Part shown: in pieces, positions 55,456-64,000 of the stretch
How the letters are laid out: each line of letters begins with the position of its first letter
Numbering within the stretch: position 1 is the stretch's first letter
NCBI RefSeq assembly: GCF_019393635.1
Contig: NC_057863.1
Coordinates: 625,203,291-625,267,290, forward strand
Origin: Dromiciops gliroides
Lineage: Eukaryota > Chordata > Mammalia > Microbiotheria > Microbiotheriidae
Length of the DNA: 64,000 nucleotides
Direction: 5' to 3'
Notes under the pieces: model-generated
What the model was told of the DNA's origin: nothing
The model's database searches: none
The model's input: only the letters and a program-made list of their open reading frames with translations
Position numbers and translations under genes: made by a program

Positions 55456-56899
55456 TATAGTAAGAGCTATATAAATAAATGTTAGTTGTTGTTATTAACT
55501 GTAACATGGGGATATTAATAGCACCTACCTCCCAAGGTTGTTGTGAGGATCAAATGAGATAATATTTGTGAACCACTTAGCACAATATCTGGCACAGAAA
55601 AAGTTAAATAAATGTTAGGTATTATTAATTATTAGCATCAGTAGTAGTAGTAGTAGTAGTGTGTGAGATAAGATGGAAGAGGTTTTACCTTTGTCCTCAG
55701 GAGGACAGGAGATGTGTTAGATAAAGGGAGGAGCAGGGTTCTGCCACATATATTCACCTGCCAACCTTAGACTCATCTCTGTGAAGTAAAACCTAAGATT
55801 TCGAGCTAGAAGGAATGTTCAGAGTTCACACAGTTGTCAGCCTCCTGGCTTTTTATCCCCTCCTTTGCCTCCCTGATCCTAAACCTTTTTTTCTGGCCTC
55901 ATTACAACCTTGACTCACTCCCACACCCATGTTCTGGTCTCACTTTCCTCTCTTCAGAATCTTAACTCTGGTTAACTAGTTCATTTTTACCTTGTGGCCC
56001 TAGATCCCTTATTCCTTTGTCCTCTTCCTGGATCGGTTGGGGTTCCACCTTTCCTGCTTTTGTTCTTGACCCTGATAGAGGTCAGAGGTTCCAGCCAATT
56101 TACACTACTGTATATCAAGCACTCAGTCAAGGATGCAAAGAAAAAGCAGAAATAGGCCTGTGTTCAAGGAGCTGACTTTTTAGTGAGAGAGATGACTTGT
56201 CTATAGATGTGAACAAAGCAGATACTAGGTCACATTTGAGGGGAAGGCACTGACTAGCCTGTGAGAGAAAAAGAATAGCCTCTGGCAGACCTGCCAACAA
56301 TTAGTTCATTTGACGCTACCAGGTCAATATCTTGGTTCATTAAGGTCCACTTGATTTTCTCCTGTTTAACCTTGGTTAGTTTGTTTTAGATGAAAAGTTC
56401 TGAGTTGTCACAGTCTCCCTGAGTGCCTTATTAGGAACATTCCCCACGCCTTGGCAGTGTTTTGAGTGCTTTGTTTAAAATTTTCCTCTCTCTCTAGTTA
56501 ACCCCTGACCTCTTTGTGTTTCAGGCGAAATTCCGTTTACTGGAAACATTTGGGGGACTCAATAGCATATTGTATTGTAACACCCTTGGAGAGACCGTCC
56601 TGGAGGGCTTGGAGAATAGGGTAAATTGAGGAAAGAACTGACCTTTTCTTGGGACTTAGCTCAGCCTAAATCTAAGACATCAGTAGAGCTCCCCTCTCTC
56701 CCACAACCCAGTGTGCTTCACTCCTCAGAGGTGTGCTGGAAATGAAGTCTGTCCCCTCCGGCTCTCAGAATAATGTCTTGTCTAAGAAGTGGCTCCATGT
56801 CCTACAATGATTTGGATTCAGTCAATGAGCACTCATTAAGTGCTTCCGGTGTGCCAGCCACTGTGCTATGCACTGGAGATACAAAGGAATGTTTTTCTG

Positions 56900-57380
56900 A
56901 TGCCGGATTTGACCGTTTCACTTCTCTTCTCAATAGATTGCACTGGCTCCCTCTTACCTTTGGGATCAGATATAAACTCCTTCGGCATTGAAAGCCCCTC
57001 CCGACCTTTCCCAGCATTTCACAGGCTGCTCGCCTCTCTCTACTCTGTGGTCCATCCGCACAGAGCACTCCATTGCTCTTCACATTGCAGACCTTCACAC
57101 TGACGGTCCCCTGTGCCTGGGGATCAGTTCATTTTCTTCCTCCTTCCTCACTTCTGCCTCTCAGAATCCAATGATTTATTTATGACTGAAATCAAGGGAC
57201 ACCTTCTGCTGGAGACCTTTTGTGTCCTCCAGCTGCTGGTGCCTTTCCTTTGACGTTATCTTGTACCTATTTGTACCTATCTGGATGTATTCATGATGTC
57301 TCCCTAGGAGAAAGACCTTGAGGACAAAGATCGTTTTCCTTTTGTCTCTGTATATCCACTTATGATGCATAGTAGGTGCA
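56900..57380 (+). repeat. L2-type LINE fragment
   Basis: CACTGGCTCCCTCTTACCTT, CTCCCGACCTTTCCCAGC and an AGAAAGACCTTGAGGACAAA end, in LZIC intron 1. Confidence 0.6.
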
Positions 57381-57384
57381 TAGG

Positions 57385-57625
57385 AGGAACAACTGGGTGG
57401 CATGGTGCATAGAGTTCCAGCCCTGGACTCAGGAAGACTTGAGTTTAAATCTGGCCTCAGACACTTACTAACTGTGTGACCCTGGGCAAGTAACTTCACC
57501 CTGTTTGCCTCGTTTCCTTATCTGGAAAATGAGCTAAAGAAGGAAATAGCAAACCACTCCAGTCATTCTACCAAGAAAACCCCTAAATGGGTCACAAACA
57601 GTGCAATTGACTATAAACAGGTGCT
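57385..57625 (+). mobile_element. Long-form CORE SINE
   Basis: Diverged forward copy (CAACTGGGTGGCATGGTGCA ... AGCAAACCACTCCAGTCATT). Confidence 0.8.
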
Positions 57626-58126
57626 AATGAATGCTTACTGATTAATCTGCAAGGTTGTCACTTCTCTCTCTCTCCCCTTCCCTTCCTTTTCACTCCCTCC
57701 TCAGTGACCTTTTCTCAGTCCTCTTTCTTCTCATCCTTTCGGATGACTACCCCGACTCCTGAGCTTTCTTCCCTGAGTTTTTGTGACAGCGGCTCACTTT
57801 TGGTTCTCTGACTCCCTATCTGGCCTGTCCCTCATCTTCTCTGCAGCCTCTGTGGCTGTGCCTGAGGTACCCTGGGCGCGCTCCTCTGTACTTTCTCTCT
57901 TAGTGATCTCATGAAGCCAGGTGCCACCTCCAGGCATCTGCCTCCCATCGATGTATATTCAGCCTTCCTCTCTCTCCTGAGCTCTAGTTCTTCATTTCCA
58001 GCTGCCTCCTGGACTTGTCCTACTGCACATCTCATCCCAGGTTTCTCAAAGTCAGCATGTCCAGAACATCTTATTTCCTTTCCCTTTAAATCCACCCCTC
58101 TTCCTGACTTGCTTATTTTTATTCAT

Positions 58127-58255
58127 GGGGCAGCTAGTGGGCACAGTAGATAGAGCGCTGGCCCTGGAGTTGGGAAGACCTGAGTTCAAATCTCACCTGA
58201 GACACTTATTAGCTTTGTAACCCTGGGCAAGTCACTTAACCCCAATTGCTTCAAA
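58127..58255 (+). mobile_element. CORE-type SINE, 3' end lost
   Basis: Forward copy (GGGGCAGCTAGTGGGCACAG) ending at CCCCAATTGCTTC. Confidence 0.88.
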
Positions 58256-59819
58256 TATCCGAGGCCATCTCCAGTTGTCCTGATACCTATCTTGCCACTG
58301 GACCCAGAAGGCTCTGTAGAAACATCTGCAAAAGTGTGCCCCCAGCTCCCCATAGAATGAAAGTTCCTTGAGAACAGGAACTATCTCATTTTTGTGGTTG
58401 TATCCCCTCCCAGCGCCTGGCATATAATAGGCTCTCAATAAATGCTTGTGGCTGGGCCAGTTCTGGTGTAGCACCCTCACAATAAAACCAAGGACTAATT
58501 TCTCTTCCTTTGCTTCTGCTTACCTTCTTGGCCTTTGGAATGTCAGCTGAAATGCCACCTCCAGGAAGCCCTCCCTCATCATTAATGACCACCCACCCCA
58601 TATGCCTAAAACTCTGTTGTCTCACTCTAAGACTTAGTCAAGGAGCAAGCCTCCTCCCTCCTCCCTAAAGCCTCCAGTGCCTTCCTAGCACAATGCTCTG
58701 TGTGCTGAAGTAGGCCCTTACAGAGTAGTGCTTGTCCATCCCAGTCCCTTGTACCCAAGTTAGCCCTTCTCCATATGCTCCACACTAAGACAGGCCCTCA
58801 GAGATCTCAGAGCCCAACTTCAGCTTGATTCAGTACAATCTGGAAGAGTGACCACTGAGCTGTTTGAATGAAAGGCTTGCGTTTGTTGGCTCCAGAGGGA
58901 GGCTGCTGCTTGGAAGATAAGAAACTCGTAGGCTTGGAAGTAAGTAGTCAGTCCCCTAAAGTCCTAGAGGACAGTTTCTCAGGGCCCAAGTTTCCAATTA
59001 AGCCAATGGGCACAGAGTCTGAGACCTGAGACTTGGGCAGTTGTGATGCTGTAACTTAGCAGGTTACTTTAGAAAGTCATTCTTGGGGTTCTGGTGAAAG
59101 TTGTAATGCTTTCACTGAGTACTAGGGGGTGCCCTTGAATTGCTTTCCTCTGACTCAGTCTCAATCAGAAATGTTTCATCAAATGAATAGTAGTAATAAT
59201 AGCTAGTTGGTAAATAATTGTTGGGGGAGAGACTATTCAAAGAAAGTCTTTCCTGAAATTGATTCAAGAAATTCAAACTTGCTCCTTTATGCCTTTTATC
59301 CATTATATTTTAAACTTGGGCAGACTTTCAGTTTATTCAGTAATTCATAAAATTCAACAAATGGAATAGAAAAATATGTACATTTCTAGACATAGCATTG
59401 TAGACATACCACATATAGCTATAACATTTCTGTATATGTTTGAGCTTGTACTCATTTACATATTGGTGCAGGTGCCAATTGCTCTAATGAAGATTTTTTT
59501 TTTAAAGCTCAAGTAGAAAAAATTGATTTTTAATTATGAACTTCAGGACAATCCTGAATCAAGTCTCTTGGTTTGAGTTCCCTTTTCTAACCCACCTAAC
59601 AAAGGCATACTGAGCTGAGTTCTGTCATTTTGTGAATGATTTTGTACAGGTCGCTTAACCCCTGTGTGTCTGATATTCTCCATTTATAAAATGAATGAGT
59701 GGGAATAGATAAGCTCTCAAGCCCATTTCAGCTCCAGGTCTTTCTTAGGCCCTCTCATGTATAGGAATATATGAAGCTCTTTTAGAAATTATTTATGAAT
59801 TGGTATTTTGTATACCTTG

Positions 59820-59930
59820 TTTTATGCAATGAGTAGCTGGAATATATATAAATTAATATACAAACATTTATTATATATTGAATATATAAATTAATATATA
59901 AATATATATTTATTATATATTATAAACTCA
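59820..59930. repeat. AT-rich tract
   Basis: Repeated ATATATAAATTAATATA-like units in LZIC intron 1. Confidence 0.85.
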
Positions 59931-60184
59931 GCCACGCCAGTTTATCAGTTCTATTATGAAGACTGACTTTGATAACATATCTCATTTTATAAGTTTGTTA
60001 TCTCAGTCTATTTTCTTTTTTTTCCTACACGTTGGGTTTATTTTTGCCTCTGGTATTTAATCCTTAGCATCCCAATTTGTGTTCTTCCTTGACTGACTAA
60101 CTCTTTAAAATGTTATTTCCTGTGAACAACAACAGGAATCACTTAGCTAATTTCAAATTTAATTCATATGTAAGATTTCTCTGA

Positions 60185-60349
<165 letters not shown>

Positions 60350-60646
60350 TAAGAGCTTTTGTATTATTAGAATGGGGGGAAATGTCTTATTTAGCTCCCC
60401 AAACTAGATTGTATACTACTTGCGAGTAGGAACATGGTACTTGATCAGGGGCATAATGGAGAAAGTCTAGAGAATCAGGAATGAAGACATGCCTGGCCCA
60501 AGTGTCTTCCTTATAATGGAAGCTCTGGGAGGAACCAGAAGAGGAGGCACAGGGTTATGGGGTGCTTCTGATGGGAGAAGTCCAGGAGTGGAGTGAACTT
60601 CCAGGGGGAAGAGGCCTCAGATGTTTGTTATTGTGAGTGGGGGATT

Positions 60647-60808
60647 TTGTTTGTTTGTTTGTTTGTTTGTTTTCTGGGGTACTGACAGTTAAGTGACTTG
60701 CCCAGGGTCACACAGCTAGTAAGTGTCAAGTATCTGAAGCTGGATTTGAACTCAGGTCCTCCTGAATCCAGGGCCAGTGCTGTATCCACTGCACCACCCA
60801 TTTGCCCC
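60647..60808 (-). mobile_element. CORE-type SINE with TSD
   Basis: Reverse copy in LZIC intron 2 with (GTTT)n tail; flanking CAGATGTTTGT(T/C)ATTGTGA repeats. Confidence 0.93.
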
Positions 60809-61079
60809 CAGATGTTTGTCATTGTGATAGAAAAGCTCCACCTTCAGTAATGACCCTGTTCAGAAATGTTGGTAGCTTATAGATAATCTTTTTCATCTCC
60901 TTGATTCCTGTGCCTTGATTCATCCCCTCTACAGAGGTGAGTACACTCTCAATCTCTGTCCTGAACTCTGTTTCCCAGAGAGAATGGGGAACTGCAGTGT
61001 GAGCCTCCTGCTGAATATTCTGTAGAGATCTCAGCTTAGTAGGTTCAGAGGGGAAATGGTCTTCACCCTTAGACTTGCC

Positions 61080-61900
61080 CCTCCTCTCACTTCCCTGTTC
61101 CTTTTGAGGACACCACCATCCTCCCAGTCACCCAGGTTGACAGTGCTGGAATTGTCCTCGACTCCTTCTGGCTTCCCCCTGGCCCCATCTAATCATTTCC
61201 TGAGCCTTATAGATTCTGTCCCATTATGTTCATTCCCTTCTCTTCCTACAGATGCACCACCCTCGTTCAGGCCCCCCTCATTTCTTACCTGAAATAGCAC
61301 AGCATTTATGCATTATCTCACCTGGACAATTTGTTTTCCACCCAGTGCTCACAAATGTCCAGTAGCTTCCTATTGCCCAGAGGACACAGTGTAAGGCCCT
61401 CCATAGCCCGGCTCCCAGCAAGCTTTGCAGTCTTGTTTCACAGCACTGTGTGTTCCAGCCAAACTGGATAGTTGCTGTTCTCTGAACTCAGTGTTCACCT
61501 GCTGCCCCTGATCACTCACATCCAAGCCATGCCTATCTCCCGCTCCCAGAAGCCGTGGTTCCCTTTCAAGTTTAGCGTGGGCCCGTCCTTCATTCCTTTT
61601 CATGCTTTTCTCTAGGCCTGCAATACCTGCCCTCCTCCGTCTTTGCTTCCTGAAGTTCTGCACCTTCTGTAACGTCCACTTCCAACGCCAGCTCCTTCAG
61701 GAAGCTTTTACTGATTCTCAGTGGCTCTAAACTTTCCCCAGGGGTCTCACATAACAGCACTTTGGACCTTTCGGATACATTGTGATCTATTATCTGTGCC
61801 TGTGTCCTGTCCTCCTGGTTGGTCAGCACCATTAGGGCAGCAACTGCTTTTTCTCTACACGTTCTATTCCCTCTGGCCTAGCATACTCAGTGGGCACTTA
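61080..61900 (+). repeat. L2-type LINE fragment
   Basis: Long decayed L2: TAGCTTCCTATTGCCCAGAG, TGCACCTTCTGTAACGTCCA, CAGCACCATTAGGGCAGCAA. Confidence 0.65.
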
Positions 61901-61929
61901 AATAGTTGTCATATTGAGCAATCTTTTTT

Positions 61930-62096
61930 TGTTTGCTTGTTTGTTTGTTTTTATTTTATTTTTTTGTGGGGCAATGAGGGTTAAGTGGCTTGCACAGGGT
62001 CACACAGCTAGTGTCAAGTATCTGAAGCCAGATTTGAACTCAGGTCCTCCTGAATCCAGGGCCAGTGCTTTATCCCCTGTGCCACCTAGCTGCCTA
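61930..62096 (-). mobile_element. CORE-type SINE
   Basis: Reverse copy with T/GTTT tail, directly beside the next reverse SINE, the two sharing CAATCTTTTTT. Confidence 0.92.
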
Positions 62097-62101
62097 CAAT
62101 C

Positions 62102-62243
62102 TTTTTTTTTTTTTGTATGAGGCAGTTGGGATTAAGTGACTTGCCCAGGGTCACACAGCTAGTAAGTGTCAAGTGTCTGAGGCTGCATTTGAACTCAGGT
62201 CCTCCTGAATACAGGGCCGATGCTCTATCCACTGCACCACCTG
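62102..62243 (-). mobile_element. CORE-type SINE
   Basis: Reverse copy, the left arm of an inverted pair with the SINE at 62268. Confidence 0.92.
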
Positions 62244-62267
62244 CAATCTTTTTTAAGATTAAATTTT

Positions 62268-62414
62268 GGGGGCGGCTCGGTGGTGCAGTGGATAGAGCAT
62301 CGGCCCTGTATTCAGGAGGACCTGAGTTCAAATGCGGCCTCAGACACTTGACACTAGCTGTGTGACCCTGGGCAAGTCACTTAACCCCCATTGCCCCACC
62401 AAAAAAAAAAAAAA
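62268..62414 (+). mobile_element. CORE-type SINE
   Basis: Forward copy flanked by AAGAT(T/G)(A)AATTTT, the right arm of an inverted pair. Confidence 0.93.
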
Positions 62415-62579
62415 GATGAAATTTTATTTTATTTATAGACCCTTGTTCTCTCCTAATTGAGTAAGCAAGAAAAATAAACCCCTTGTTACAGACTTGTAGA
62501 GTCAAGCAAAACAGGCCATGTTCAAAAAACATATTCCTCCATCTGCCCTCTGAATTCATTCCCTTTCTGTCAAAAGGTG

Positions 62580-62745
62580 AGTGACGTGTTCATCTGGAAT
62601 TATGGTCACTCATTATACTTACCAAAGTTGCTGTTATCATAGAAGTTGTGTTCCTAGTTCTGCTCACTCCACCCTACATTAGTTCATACAAATCTTTCCA
62701 GCTTTCTCTGAAACCCTCCCCTTCATCATTTCTTGTAACACAGTA
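62580..62745 (-). mobile_element. L1 3' UTR fragment in LZIC intron 2
   Basis: Diverged match to the L1 block TTCTGCTCACTCCACCCTAC ... CAAATCTTTCCAGCTTTCTC. Confidence 0.55.
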
Positions 62746-63084
62746 TTTAAATTGAATGACCATTAATACAAGTAATAATATAGAAACCTGTCCCTGGCTC
62801 TAGGTACCTAGTAATCAGATACATTATACTAATAAGAAAAGCTTTCATTTGGACAACAATTTAGAAAGCATTTCACATGTGTCAGCTCGCTGAATCTTCA
62901 CAGCCGCCCTGGAGAGATAGCTGGGTTTGGAATCACAGAACCTGGGTTCAAAACTGATTCTGCCACTTACTCCCTCTGTAGCCTTGGGCCCCACTCCCTG
63001 TCTATGAAGAATAAAAATGTTGGTCTAGATGACCTTTAAGGGCCCTGCCAGCTCTAAATCCATGATCCTTTTTCTTTTTTTTTT

Positions 63085-63545
63085 TAAACATTAATTTCTT
63101 TAGAGTTCCAAACTCTCTCCCTTACATCCCCCACCACACCCATTTGAGAAGGCAAGCAATAGGATAACATGATACATATAAAGTCATGCAAACATATTTC
63201 TCTATTAACCATGTTGCCAAATAGGGTGGGGGGAGGGATAAAGAAAATGAAAACAATACTGCTTCGGTCTTCACTCAGATTTTTATCAGGTCTATCTCTG
63301 GAGGTGGATCGCATTTTCATCATGAGTCCTTTGGAATTATCTTGGATCATTGTATTGATCACAGTCTTTCACAGTTGATCATAGTTACAATATTGCTTTT
63401 GCTATATATAATGATCTAGTTCTGCTCATTTCACTTTGCATCACTTCGGGTAAGTCTTCACAGGTTTTTCTGAAAGCATCTTGCTTATTTCTTATAGCAC
63501 AATAGTATTCCATCACAATCATGTACTACAACTCATTCAGCCAGT
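63085..63545 (-). mobile_element. L1 3' end, minus sense
   Basis: L1 3' UTR of a different subfamily (GAGAAGGCAAGCAATAGGAT) with ATGAGTCCTTTGGAATTATC. Abuts an opposite-sense L1 at 63.55 kb. Confidence 0.75.
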
Positions 63546-63548
63546 CCC

Positions 63549-63822
63549 TATTGATGGAAAATGCTCTCCAAATCCAGAAAAAAAAAAAAGAAGTGTGGAA
63601 TCTAGATGCAGATTGAACCATACTGTTTCTACTATTTTTGTTTTTCTTTTTTGAGATTTTTCCCTTTTGCTCTGGTTCTTCTTTCACAGCATGACTAATA
63701 CAGAAATACCTCTGTACATATATAACCTATATCAGATTGCTTACTGTCTTGGGGAGGGGGGAGGGAGAAAAAAACTAGAAATCTTATAAAAACAAATGTT
63801 GAAAACTAAAAAAAAAAAACCC
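63549..63822 (+). mobile_element. L1 3' end, plus sense
   Basis: Plus-sense L1 3' UTR (CATGACTAATACAGAAATAC, TATAACCTATATCAGATTGC) with an A-rich tail, ending about 120 bases before LZIC exon 3. Confidence 0.82.
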
Positions 63823-63940
63823 CAACTTAGCAAATGAAGGTTTGCAAGGCTCTTGTTGGGAAAAAAAACAACGAATGCTTAGATGAAAACTTTCTCTAGA
63901 CTATCCTGCAAGTTGATGTAGTTTGTTATATCTCTTTCAG

Positions 63941-64000
63941 AGATGAACTTGAAGCAGATGAATATGAAGAAACCAAAAAAGAAACTTTGGAACAGCTGGG
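63941..64000 (+). CDS. LZIC: LZIC exon 3 (cut by window end)
   Basis: Acceptor TCTCTTTCAG at 63940, then in phase with exon 2 (AG|A, Arg): RDELEADEYEETKKETLEQL, the expected continuation of LZIC with one or two substitutions against human. The open frame reaches the last base; the ICAT-like domain lies beyond the window. Confidence 0.94.

Noticed and set aside
63085..63822. Twin-priming (5' inversion) L1
   Set aside because: Both opposing pieces contain L1 3' UTR of different subfamilies, so two insertions fit better than one inverted insertion.

Overview
This window is vertebrate nuclear DNA from a marsupial. The evidence is: spliced genes with GT-AG introns and CpG-rich promoters; about 40 copies of one tRNA/CORE-type SINE (head GGGGCAGCTAGGTGG, A-rich tail), many with perfect target-site duplications (TSDs); many marsupial-style L1 3' ends; and older MIR and L2 relics. 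The SINE is of the Mar1/WSINE kind known from marsupials; I did not fix the species.

Three host genes are recognised, in the order and relative orientation known from human 1p36.22 (LZIC, NMNAT1, RBP7). RBP7 (minus) contributes only its first coding exon (4900-4972) and promoter; the rest should lie before base 1. NMNAT1 (minus) is complete in coding sequence: four coding exons at 26598-26715, 23565-23748, 21317-21462 and 20649-21037, whose phases join into a 278-residue enzyme. Its untranslated first exon most likely starts in the CpG island near 54.1 kb. LZIC (plus) starts from the same island, has its ATG at 60242 in exon 2, and runs off the end in exon 3. NMNAT1 and LZIC therefore share a divergent promoter with CCAAT, ETS and CRE-like sites.

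The most unusual item is a fourth gene, on the plus strand between about 36.87 and 40.98 kb, inside the roughly 27-kb first intron of NMNAT1. At least five exons join in phase into a hydrophobic protein with four predicted membrane segments. I know of no human gene at this position. A distant relation to the TMEM54/KRTCAP3 family is possible but unproven. Its last intron ends in a 63-base CT microsatellite that acts as the polypyrimidine tract.

Layout: 1-4.8 kb, RBP7 intron 1 with SINE clusters and microsatellites; 4.8-5.3 kb, RBP7 exon 1 and promoter; 5.3-20.5 kb, intergenic and dominated by L1 3' ends, SINEs, MIR and L2; 20.5-26.7 kb, NMNAT1 coding exons; 26.7-54.1 kb, NMNAT1 intron 1 with an internally deleted L1 (29.4-32.2 kb), the nested gene (36.8-41 kb), a rearranged L1 cluster (44.5-48.9 kb) and an LTR-like element (50.3-50.8 kb); 53.9-54.85 kb, CpG island; 54.4-64 kb, LZIC introns 1 and 2. 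No CRISPR, operon or bacterial feature is present, and I recognised no tRNA or rRNA gene.
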